Notes under the pieces: generated by a model
Databases searched by the model: none
The model's input: only the letters and a program-made list of their open reading frames with translations
Told to the model about the DNA's origin: nothing
Shown here: one piece after another, positions 1-10,390 of the stretch
How the letters are laid out: every line of letters starts with the position of its first letter
Position numbering within the stretch: the stretch's first letter is position 1
From: Saksenaea vasiformis B4078
Lineage: Eukaryota > Mucoromycota > Mucoromycetes > Mucorales > Saksenaeaceae
Length of the DNA: 64,000 nt
Direction of reading: 5' to 3'
NCBI GenBank assembly: GCA_000697055.1
Contig: JNDT01002392.1
Span: 248,001 to 312,000 of the forward strand
Program-made: the position numbers and the translations under genes

Positions 1-1655
1 GCTGTATAATACTGATCACTGGAGGAGCAGTCGTCATCGGCATTTTGGAGGGAGGATGCTACTGTTGCATCTTCTAAGGGTGAAGTCTCTGTATTTTCGG
101 AAATGCATGTCTGTTTTTTATATTCAGTGTCATTAGCCTCGACGATTTTCTTCAGGTCCTTGCGCGTTGATTTTGTATTGCTATCTTTCTCTTTTGCGTC
201 TGCTCCATTTCGGTTGAGGTTAAACTGCTTTCCTTTATGCAACCTTGATGTATCCAATGTAAACACGCTTGCTCGCCGTGGGGTAGCAGTGTTGATGCTC
301 ATGGATGGATTCGAAGACGTTATTGCGCTGCGTGATGAGGTAGGGATAGGGGCTGGTAATCTTTGGCTTATAGAACGTCTGGGCCTGACATCATCCAGAA
401 TGAATTCTGGCAACGAATGGTTTGTGTCATTCTCAATATCATGTCCGCACATATAACGACAAGCAGCATCCCACTGTCTGAATCCTTCAAACCCTCCCTT
501 CAACCAATATACTTGTGGTGTTGAATCTATAGCATTAAGACATTTGTCCAAAACACCTATAAGGGTCCACGCATGTGATGTTTTGTCGCTTTCATCCATA
601 TGTTCGTCACAAACGACAAATCGCGCATGGCCTGGCAGATGTTTCATGTCCAGGACGGCATCATCTAGAGAGTATGCGCCTAGTCGCTTAATCCAATTAA
701 GATATAACTCCTTTCCCTCGGTCGAAGTGATGAAATTTTGGAGGCTAAAATTAGATAGCGCTCCCCGGCGATATCGCTTAATCAACAGGGTCGGCAGATT
801 CACATTGATTGACTGAGCGATACGTGCTTTTTCATACTCTGGTAAACTGCGCATATCGATCACGAGAGGTTTCCCCTCAGATTTGACATCGAGCATGGAC
901 GCGAGCTCGTGTGGCATAATAGGTGCAGAAGCCTTGATGGCGTTCGAAATAAATCCAGTTGAAGCTCCATGTGGGTTATGCGACGCGTTGATGAGAATCC
1001 CGGACGTACGTTTGCCTACCCGTCCGCTCGGAGGTGTACGATGACAACTAGTCCCATTTCCGCTGCTGATTGTAGATAGCTTACGTGGCGAAGAAGGAGA
1101 TGGATGAAAATGGTTACGACGGTACATGGACTCCTCCCCGCGAGATTGGGCATTTGGAGACGTCGGTGAGGCTTCGGATCCCAACAGACACTTCTTGCTG
1201 GATGGGATTATGGTAGGCACGCTGCTGTTCTGGTGTCTATACGGTCCTAAAAGCGGGGAAGTCTCCGTCTCAGTCGAAACATGTCGTCGAAGATTGTTGG
1301 CTGCCGATACTAATCCCGCCAGGTTGATTCCAGAGGAATCCCGCTTCCGAAGACTCTTGCCTGCTTCCTGAGCCTGGCGATATAGTCCAGTATGACTAGA
1401 AGAGCATTTGCGAAGCGACGGCGATATAGAGGTTGTAGGAGGCGCGGAGCGTAACATCCTGGAGGACCGAGGCGATCGTGGGATGGTAATCGTTAGCTGT
1501 GCGGGTTCATCAATCTTGGTCTGTGTTTGAAACGCTGCCGATAGGATATCAATGACATTTGGAGAAGATGGTGCCGAAGCTATACAAGGATTATCATTCT
1601 GATCATTGTCCACAGGTGATGGCATAGTTGTGGGAATGCTTAAAGCAAGAAGCAT
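1..1655 (-). CDS. MAPK phosphatase-like protein, rhodanese domain (3' end off window)
   Basis: The minus strand is open from about 1655 to base 1, so the gene continues past the left edge. The first ATG is at 1655, below an in-frame stop near 1681; a second ATG at 1625 (MPSPVDND) is equally possible. The first ~220 residues are Ser/Pro/Arg-rich. A rhodanese-fold domain follows, with PLVIDMRSLPEYEKARI, then the LIKRYRRG stretch typical of the kinase-docking region of MAPK phosphatases, then VYWLKGGFEGF. That last segment lies where an active rhodanese has its catalytic Cys loop, so this domain is probably a non-catalytic MAPK-binding module. In this family a dual-specificity phosphatase domain follows; here it would lie beyond the window. 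The C-terminal part seen is Ser/Thr-rich linker. Function (turning off a MAP kinase) is inferred from domain type. A Cdc25-like or plain rhodanese protein is the alternative. Confidence 0.7.
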   Translation of the reverse strand, partial: MLLALSIPTTMPSPVDNDQNDNPCIASAPSSPNVIDILSAAFQTQTKIDEPAQLTITIPRSPRSSRMLRSAPPTTSISPSLRKCSSSHTGLYRQAQEAGKSLRKRDSSGINLAGLVSAANNLRRHVSTETETSPLLGPYRHQNSSVPTIIPSSKKCLLGSEASPTSPNAQSRGEESMYRRNHFHPSPSSPRKLSTISSGNGTSCHRTPPSGRVGKRTSGILINASHNPHGASTGFISNAIKASAPIMPHELASMLDVKSEGKPLVIDMRSLPEYEKARIAQSINVNLPTLLIKRYRRGALSNFSLQNFITSTEGKELYLNWIKRLGAYSLDDAVLDMKHLPGHARFVVCDEHMDESDKTSHAWTLIGVLDKCLNAIDSTPQVYWLKGGFEGFRQWDAACRYMCGHDIENDTNHSLPEFILDDVRPRRSISQRLPAPIPTSSRSAITSSNPSMSINTATPRRASVFTLDTSRLHKGKQFNLNRNGADAKEKDSNTKSTRKDLKKIVEANDTEYKKQTCISENTETSPLEDATVASSLQNADDDCSSSDQYYT

Positions 1656-1791
1656 AACACCTAACAAAATCTGGTACGCTTAGAACTCACCCCTCAATTA
1701 CAACTCCGCCAACCAGCTGTCAAGGACTCGCCTGCGACGGTTATAGTGATAATGTCCAATCGTATCCAACTTTATCACGACACTGGATTTC

Positions 1792-2605
1792 GAATGAGCC
1801 TTTGCATCAAATAGATGTTGCGTTATGCTCAAGTAAAATAAATTTAGTGCTGAAAAGTGATGCGTATTTGCGCTGAGAAGTGGTTGTTTTTGGATTAATT
1901 CGAGGAGTAGTTCGCGCCTAGATGACCCGAGTTTTGCATTGAGATGCTTCAATGAAGGTTTCTAAGTATCCCATCGGAAGCAGTAAAGATGTCTCACGAT
2001 AAGTACAGGTTCCACCCAAAATGATCCATAGTTAAACAGACGCATGAATTTTTTTTCCTTGTCTCCCTCTTCTCATAAAGACATCCCGGTAAGGATGTCA
2101 ATTCTTCATCACGTATACAGGATCATTCATGCCTTTTTATCTATCGTTTAGCCTGCATGACCTCTGTCTCGTACCGTTCCGGCTGTGTTGTAGCTCCTTG
2201 TTCACCAGCTAGCTAAACAAGCATTATCGCGCGCTGGGTTATCCAGCTTCCACAACAAAACTTCGCCAGACATTATATCGCTTCAAAGTTCTCTGCAGTG
2301 CTTTAAAACTGGCAGCTACGCCAGAATAGACCCTAATGTCGCTCCAGGCGGCCGGCGTGTGGGCTAGCCCCCAGATTATGTGGGATCATATTGTGATAAG
2401 TAAAAAGACATCAAAGAGTCTTCCATTTACTAATAGCGAAGGATTTTTTATGCTGCTCCAATAAACTGTGTGTCCACCGAGGAACGAGTTGATTTAAGGA
2501 ACGTATCATTTCGTTGGTAATTCGTTAACTAATGAGCATATCCGATTTCCTCCTTAGCCCAAACTTGCTCTTCGTAGACGCATAGCTTATTTATGGTAGC
2601 GTTCA
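1792..2605. repeat. Long dispersed repeat, copy 1
   Basis: About 0.8 kb aligns colinearly by eye with 21521-22460. Shared blocks include ACTGGATTT.GAA.GAGC, TTTGCATCA..TAGAT, GTCTCACGATAAG.ACAGGTT, CATGACCTCTGTC and a CCTTAG box near the end. It is diverged and has small indels. No intact ORF spans it. The 84-codon minus ORF at 1698-1952 starts inside it and is probably not a gene. Confidence 0.6.
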
Positions 2606-3204
2606 ATCAACCGTAATACGCTACCCCATTTGCTGGCTATAGTGCAGGATCTCACAACGGAATGAAAAAGGGGATTGCAGGTCGGCTACAATCCAGCATA
2701 ATAAGTTAAAAGGTGAGGTTGTAATGTTGGAACTTCAAAAGGGATGAAAAAGCAAGGCTTCCAAAAAAAGCTTCATACTTCATCTATATCTTTATATATA
2801 TGGTTTACATAATAGTGTTGACCCTCCATGTACGTTAATAGACATGTATATCTCGTGGATCCGCCATGTATCCATTATATGTCTCCTCATAAAGGCATTT
2901 TTTCAACAATCCTAGATCATGCATTTCCATCATCTATCGTTTCTTATATCCTCTGTATGATAAATTGCATGGAGCCCTCTACATCTGGAAAATTATGGTA
3001 ACCGGTTGGACAAGTTTAGACTAAGTCATCAAAAGGCGTTCTTCAATATCGACAGGCTCTATGATGACCGTTGAAGGTAACATCAATTATGCATAAAAAA
3101 GGTATCAGGGTCATTAATGGACATGCATCCCAGGTATGAATGCTGAACGACATCTGCTTTACTAACGTGTCAGTCAGAAGTCAGCACGGCAACTCAATTG
3201 CCGG

Positions 3205-3722
3205 TTGATGGATATAAAGGTATGGATGAACTCCTATGTCGAAAATCGAACTGAAGAACAAAAGTATCCAAGGCTCAAGAAAGACCAAATGTACAGAAAG
3301 AAAATGGAGGAACGAAGAAACGTGCTCCGGGAGGGGAAGAAGGCGAAGGTATTCATGTATTATGCATTGGAATACAGGAAACTGGTGTCGATCTACGAAC
3401 CGGAGAACACATGAGACGAAGGGGAAAACTGGATGAGACGATTGCACCGAAAGCGCTTCTTTCAACGGAGCATCTTTTATGCCAAGAATCCCACTCCATA
3501 GCCGTAAAACCTGGACATGCCAGCTCAAGGGAGGGACACACAATAGGTGCCCTAGCTATCTGGCTTGCGGGGATTTCTGCAATAACAGATGAGTCGCCAC
3601 TCCCGCATTTTAGGCCTTATGGAAACATCAGCCAATTCGACGCAGCCATTAAGGAGATGAACGCGATGGCACGGCGCCTGGTACATACTAAGACCATAGT
3701 ACTGACCAGTAATTTCCAATGA
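3205..3722 (+). pseudogene. Relic of RuvC/zinc-ribbon (TnpB/Fanzor-like) transposon protein
   Basis: Two broken reading frames lie end to end. The first (3205-3414) is basic and ends at a stop. The second (3411-3722) ends with ALAIWLAGISAITDESPLPH. That tail matches the position and pattern of ALAIGIADGNLLLTGKTLP in the better preserved frame at 55152-55823, and both resemble the last helix after the RuvC-III motif of TnpB/Fanzor-type nucleases. The zinc-ribbon cysteines are mostly lost and the frames are interrupted, so this is a dead fragment. The family call is from motif pattern only. Confidence 0.4.
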
Positions 3723-6001
3723 AACATACGAGCATTTCAATATATCAATTTCTTTATCATCGGTTTCGTTCTTTATATCTGTGATGTTGCTCCATTCGCG
3801 TTATGTCCCACATCTCTAATAGCGTAGGTCTACGTACTAGTACAGATGTGCGCAGCAATACAAACCTTTTTTTACTCGAAATTTCTCTTTCATATGGCAA
3901 ACACTGGTGTCAAACCGTTCCTTGATGAACTTCCCTTTGAAGTGTACGAAAAAATCATTAAAGCGTGGAGAACTGAGTCTATACGCGCCATCACCAGCTG
4001 AACATCTCATATAGCCACATTTGCAAGACCCTTTACCTGGTTTCTTCATTGTCTTCATATACATAGTTATAATCCGGTGCATTACGGTTAAATATCAATG
4101 GATTCTTTGCACGTTTCAATTGCAATGCGTCCTAATATGGTGTACCTCCGGTCGCTGGTTGGATTCCACTGGCTTTTCGGATGAAATATTGGCCATGTCT
4201 TCTGTAAAGATTATAAAGTGACACAGAGCTTAAATTACAGGCTTTATGGCGCTATGAATTAAAATGTAACGCTTAGCAACTACCCGTTTCCAGGGACAAA
4301 TGTCGTTATTGATTATTGGTAGCCCAGAGGGAAGATAATAGCTATTCCGCATCCGCTATCCAGTAACAATGCTAGATTCCTACTCGGTACACAAAACGCG
4401 GCGTTTGTCCTTCCGTGGCACGTGGTCCATAACGGACTGATCGGGGCTGCAATCATAGCCAGGTTAAGGAAAATGCGGAAATCTGCAGCCGAAGTGAAGG
4501 AAGTTTTGCGTCAAGAACAGGAAATGCCCTACATACGGCTGACTTATTTCCAATAGTCTGACCAATCGTTGGCGGTCTGACAAGTAATTCCTTAGATTAC
4601 GACTTCGCAACTTTAAAAGCGACCATGAACGATGTCTTGCAATTTAGTGGCTAATCATGTCATTTTTTTTTCTTTCTTTTAAAAAAAGGCTATCAACGTC
4701 ATAGATATGACGGAAACTTAGAGTAGATATACGCGTGCGGCCATTTGCACCACTACTGAAAACAATTACTCGAATGTGAGATCTGACAGATATGATAATT
4801 ACGGATACTCGAGACATGATATTCATGCACTGAGCACTCATAACTTTGATGCAATGGGAACCTTGATGAATGGTGGACATATTGTAATACAGCTCCGAAA
4901 TGATAGACTCCAAAAGCGCATCCTAGATTGCTGCTGTGTCGAGCAGTGCTCGAAATGAAACATAAAGAAAAGGAACGTCGCAATATCTAGCATAAGGGCC
5001 TTCCAACGTCGCATAGGCGCATCCTTTCACTAGCAAATGATGACGATATTGTCCTGAAACAATGAATTTTAAGCTGTTTTTAGATCGTTAAGCGCTGCGC
5101 ATTTCAACAACAGTCAACAATTCTTTGACTATTTTGAGGGGTTGATACTTTAATCGAACTTTCTGCATTGATGAATTGTTATATCCATCAATAGTTGAGC
5201 TTAGTCCAGAAATTCCTCCATCACGATGATTATCCAGATACTTATTTCGATTGATTTCATAGTGATCGCTAGTGCATGTAATTGGTCGGGAAATAAAAGA
5301 AATCCTTGACGGAACAAATTATCTTTTTTCTGTGAAAAGGGAGCCATGTGTATATTTAGATGACAGAACTCTGACTGTGATGGCTTGAATTTTATACTTG
5401 GTTCATATTATACATAGTTAATCTCCTATCTCGAGAAAATCGTCTGTACCTGTGAGTTCACAACTACTGACACAGCTGTCTGTCCATCTTCTTGTTGACG
5501 CATGTTATTGACTGCAAATGTCAAAAAAAATCTGCTGAGTCTGCTCAACCAATGGCGAAAAGGGAGTATCTCGGCTGTAACATAGATCAATATAAATGGC
5601 ATTCAGAGACAGCGCAACGCGCGCAGGTGTCAGTGCCTCGTGTTGTTGCCCTTTTACTTACACTCAGGCAATTATAGCCCCTTAATACACCGTGGAACAG
5701 CTCCGAATAAATATAACGAGATTACGTAAGAGACACACACAGTAAAAATGGTTTACATCCGAGAAGACCAACAGCACGACAATCGTTGTTTTCCACATTT
5801 TATAGGGTTACTGATATATATATGCAAGATCTTTAATGAAGGTATATGGGTGCATAAAAATTGACAAATTTCTCATACATATCGGCTTATTCCTCTGTTG
5901 TTTCTCCCGTGAATGTATACATAAATAAAATAAAATAAAACGACATAGTTCATAAAAAAATACCGAGCTTGTACATAGAGGTTGTGTAGGTATGTTTTTG
6001 T

Positions 6002-6745
6002 TCAGTTTCGGTTATGGGCAGAGACAGACGGGTTTTGTGACAGTGACGCGTTTTGCAGATGGAATGTAGTTACTTCGTCTCGCAGTTCCGCGATTTTCCT
6101 TGTTTGCTTCTCCACAAGTTCCATGAGTTGTTGGATGCGTATTTTGTATTCTGCTTCGGTTTTCTTCGAATCCTCGAGTTGTTTGTGTAAAGTTTCAATG
6201 TACTGACTTTGTGAAGTTGCCGAATTATCCACGCTGCTAGAAGTCCATTTTTGTTGGGTATCCCTGATTCCCGGGTTGTTGTCTGTGGTGTCACCTGAAG
6301 TAAGGGACAATGGTGAAGTCTGGTGTAACATAGGTTAATATCACTATTGGACATTTGTCAAATTTACCGTTGGTAGTGCCATATCCATGGTCCTGTACCC
6401 GTTTGTCAAAGGTGGCCATGAAGGGGTTCGATTACGATGTTCGTACTGAGATGGTGTAAATGATTGCTGGATCCCACTTCCGCTCGTATAGTTTAAACTG
6501 AGATACGATGGATGACTTTGGACAGTTGGTCCTGCCGGAATTGTACACATTGGAAGCGACACGGCCTGATACGCGGGTTCAGTGGAGAATCCCTGAATGT
6601 AGGCGGGTTCCGACTTGAGCATCAATGCTGGAGTCGAGTGATGACCTTGCTCAAAGGTGTAATCGTACAGTCCCTGCTGTTGAGAGAGATCGTCCTTGGT
6701 TTGGTTTGTTAAGAAAGAAGTGTTACTGCTCGGGATTTGTGCCAT
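6002..6745 (-). CDS. Hypothetical protein with C-terminal coiled coil
   Basis: Two exons: 6745-6368 and 6319-6002, with a 48-nt GT-AG intron (6320-6367). They give 231 residues. The start is the ATG at 6745, reading MAQIPSSNTS. The first ~150 residues are Ser/Thr/Gln/Tyr-rich and look disordered. The last ~70 residues form a heptad-rich helix (YIETLHKQLEDSKKTEAEYK onward) ending in a short polar tail. The leucine spacing suggests a coiled-coil dimer, and there is a basic RTPSWPP-type segment before it, but no complete bZIP basic region. I do not recognise the family. A transcription factor or scaffold role would be a guess. Confidence 0.6.
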
Positions 6746-9700
6746 GGTTCTAATGGAGCATAAACGTGCAAGAAAGAAAAAAAAGGAATAAAGTGTCTTG
6801 TTGTCCGCAGATACGCTACTTATATTTGGTCTCTTTATGCACCAGGTATAGTTTGTGTCACGATGCAGTTCCACAGTCGATACACCAGTGCCACCATGCC
6901 GACTTTATAAAAATAACCTGCACCACCGTAGGGACATGGTCTGAGTGATGTGCGTGCGCCACAAAAAATGTGGTGTAACCAACAGACTATTTTTAATCTG
7001 CCCACTAGACAAGCCCTTTCTTCACCAGCCACCACACGGACACCATTTGGCTTAGTGAGTACCCTGATAATAACTTGGATACATTAATATCAATTGGAGT
7101 TAAATTGTTAGATTAGGTGGGGTTACCTAATCAATTGAAATGGCATCATTTCTCCACACCATCGTCGATTGCGTTATTAGACTCCGCTCTGTCTGTTAAA
7201 CCTCAATACGGCAGATTAGTTTAATCTCTGCGAAAACAGGAATAGTCTTCCAGCTACAGCCCTTCACTAGATCGAACGTTATAACATTAAAGTTTGTAAC
7301 GGCGAACTTAGTATCGTTTTGATACACGAAAACTGGAGCACGGATTCACACCGTTTAATCCCCGATAATTTCGAAGCATGGCTTTGTCTAAATATGACAT
7401 TTAATTGTGGCTGGAAAGTTTTCGTTTCGCGTTTCGCCAGCAAATCATGTAGCGAAAGCAAGGCCCTAAGAGCTCGTAGCATAGAGAAAAGCCTGCTGGC
7501 TGCAGTAATTTTCTTGTTGGATGCCGCCAAGATGTTTTGCTGCGTAATGCTTCACTAACATCAAGTTTTCTATTGATATATGATTGCATTGCAGTCATAG
7601 TAGCTTGCTGTCTAAAGGCAGCGGCATGGAACGCTTCAAAGTCTTACAAATCGAAAATAACGTCGTAATTCGCGTTAGCAACAAGGAATTCGCGTATGTA
7701 GCAGGCGATTTAGCACAATAGTTAGTCAGATCACGATCGAAGATTACCAAAACCATTACGGATCCCTAATTCTCCAGTGATGCGGGGCACAGCTGATATC
7801 ACAATTTAAGCCCAGCTTTCCAGCGTCCGACGACGGGCAAATATTACCAAGATTAAAGTTTTCGATCAACAAAGCAACAATTAAATACTGATATGGGGTT
7901 TTGGATGGTCACAAGCGCTCAGATACCACGTTTTTTTCTAGAAACTGTGCATTTTGAAGTTTTCTGACAACGAACAATAGGAAGAGAAGTATTTAAGTCT
8001 CCTCGCATTTCTACATCTGGTTGAACTTAGCCATAAATGCGGTCCATTATCCCCCGTAAGCTATAATGTTCGTTCTTTTGCAAAGCCTTACGCCTTAAAG
8101 ATTCACCTTTTTTCCCAGTGCCGGAGCACTTCCCCGCTAGAGATAGAGTTCCTTAACTTGTGCCTATTTTAATGTATGACAAGCTCTTGTCAATCATGGT
8201 CGATATAAGCTTTATTGCTTTGTTTGACTCTATAGATAGATTTTAGCTATTGGGATACCAAAAGTGGTTAGAAGAAAAGTTAATTTCTACATTTAGAAAA
8301 ATTCAGGATCTAACTTCCCCGAAAACCGTTTTTTGATGATGCGAGGAAGTGACGGAAGACATCGCATGTTTCTTACTCTGTCACAAAAGAAGTGCTTCAA
8401 CTCCGTTTTATCCGGCGATCGAAGTTGGCTACTTTGTGTTCCAGTGCTTCTCGCCATCATTTTTTCATGTTAAGGTTTCACTAGATTAAACATACGTGTT
8501 GAAGTGTCCTATTCAAGTTTGTAGGCGTGGCTTGATAGACTTTGGCTTGGAACTATGACTAATCCATCGTAGCATTCAATTGGCTTGAAATCAGGCCAGT
8601 ACATCATGGGGGAATTGGATGCATATCTCTCCGTCATTCAGAATTAGAGTTTCAAGAGTTTTTGCACTACATGGCTGTTGTTGATAGTCTAAGCCAAGGA
8701 AAGGCCATTTTAAAATGATGTCAAAGACTCAATACCATGAAGAATTGCACAAGGTCCGACACCACCGAGCACTATGTAACACCATTTCATGGCTGAGCCT
8801 TGACAATTGCTTCGGATCGAAACGATCGGACCATACCTTGTTGCCATGCGTCAGCCACGTTGATCATCGCGCGAACATGACCTCGCGCAAGATCGGTGTG
8901 TTGCAATGTTTTCCCGATCCGTCCATTAACAATTGGAGACCAGGAAAGGATGATTAGAATTTAACTTCTTCCAAATGATCATGGAAGAAAACACTGATTG
9001 AAAAAATTTCAACTGACATCATATTGATAGTTTGGTCTCTTGCCACCACGATGAAATCCCACAATGTTTGCCGCAGTTACTGCATGAATGCGTGGCGCCA
9101 AATGTACTTCCACCGGAATGGAATTCTACCGCTGAGCCAGGCATGATCATGATGATGATGATATGAGGATCTCAATGGAATCCTCTTACACAGTAATATG
9201 ACTACCAAGAGATGGTATTTGTTATACAGGGTGTTTGTTTTCGGATATTGAGATAAGGTTAGTATTCGATATGGGTATATTGTCTCTGACAATAAGTACA
9301 GTCCTACAATTGGCCTTCATATCACAGTGGTAGCGCAGCCAAACACCGAGGACTAATATTCACACGCAGCAGGTGGTCCAGTAACTTGGATTATAGCCTA
9401 GAGCCGATCCAGTCGTGCTTTGTCCACCGTAAATATTCATTTCTTCCATTTCTGCTTATTTAGACAAGGAAGGAAAATTCTGCATAATTTCTACATGTAC
9501 TATCCTCAGCAATCTATATTTGATAACGCCACATATCCTAACGAAAGCTCCAAAAAGCTTGTGGTTACATTTGCTTAACCTAAGTATTGAAATGATCACA
9601 GTTCTGAAACCATCGAATTGTTCTATTGTCAAATAATTGCTAATGGTGTAAGCAAATGAATGCTGCTACCTACGACAATCTTCATGTCCCTAATGGCAAG

Positions 9701-10390
9701 AGGAATTAAGGATTGATTTCCAAATGCCTTTTCACAACGGGATTTTTGCGCATATCCTCGACCATTTAAATTTTGAAGATATCGGTATCCTATTTGACAA
9801 GGTCCAACTACTGAGTTGAACGTAAAATAGTTCAACTAAAGGTCGCGTTCGGGCGTAATGTCCACAGGCGGAAAATAAAAGATTAATTAACTTCGCGGGC
9901 GGTGCAAACCTTATTGCAAGTTGTGACACGAAATTTGAAAGCGTTTTCTCTCATGCTTGAAACTTTGTATTCTTTGTAACAGGGCTTTTCTACAGTGTAT
10001 TCCTGGTACTTATATATTGTACTCCTTTTTTCCTTTGTAATGACTTGAACTTTCTAAACTAGCGGATATACATCGGCATCTCAAATAATTATGCACGGTC
10101 TCAAAAAGTCATTGTAGAGAGCAAGAAGAACATTGTGGTCCTTTAACTATAGGTCTTCGGAGAGTAATGGACCAGTCATGATAGTGGCTTATTTTAATAG
10201 GTATTATCACAAATACACACAAGAAATAGCCGTAAATGATCTTGATATTGTACCATAAACATGATCTTCAATTCCATGTTGTAGCGGAATCTTAAATATA
10301 ATTGAAAAAGGCATTTGCACTCAATTTTTTTTTTTTTTTTGAGGGGCTCACTTTTTCGTCCCTTTTCCCCTTCGCTTTTCTTTCTTGGTT
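6746..10390. other. Intergenic region, no gene seen
   Basis: Only short overlapping ORFs are present. I see no conserved motif in any frame. A 16-T run (10325-10340) followed by a pyrimidine-rich stretch precedes the IML2 start and is probably its promoter/leader. Confidence 0.5.
6903..6909 (-). promoter_or_regulatory. Possible TATA box of the coiled-coil gene
   Basis: On the minus strand the sequence reads TTATTTTTATAAAGTC, 158 bp upstream of the ATG at 6745. A TATA box here would place transcription start near 6870. The motif is short and AT-rich DNA makes chance matches common. Confidence 0.3.

Larger units (their letters stand above)
1656..6001. other. Gene-poor stretch with decayed repeats
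   Basis: Apart from the long repeat (1792-2605) and the transposase-like relic (3205-3722) I see no convincing gene. Many short ORFs overlap one another on both strands. An ATG-less open stretch at about 4326-4556 on plus encodes 77 codons and may be another coding relic. Confidence 0.5.

Noticed and set aside
1698..1952. 84-codon minus ORF as a 5' exon of the rhodanese gene
   Set aside because: It ends at a stop before any usable donor and overlaps the dispersed repeat.
9105..9150. tRNA-Gly-like A box on the minus strand (GGCTCAGCGGTAGAATTCC) with a TTCCA/TGGAA stem
   Set aside because: The D-arm match is striking, but there is no B box (GGTTCGA) and no closing acceptor stem. At best it is a tRNA-derived fragment; not enough for a tRNA or SINE call.
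9231..9245. ATACAGGGTGTTTG as a mariner terminal repeat
   Set aside because: It resembles Tc1/mariner ends, but no inverted partner or TA duplication was found nearby.
9311..9385. Second tRNA-like stretch (CACAGTGGTAGCGCA)
   Set aside because: Partial A box only; no cloverleaf could be drawn and no B box was found.
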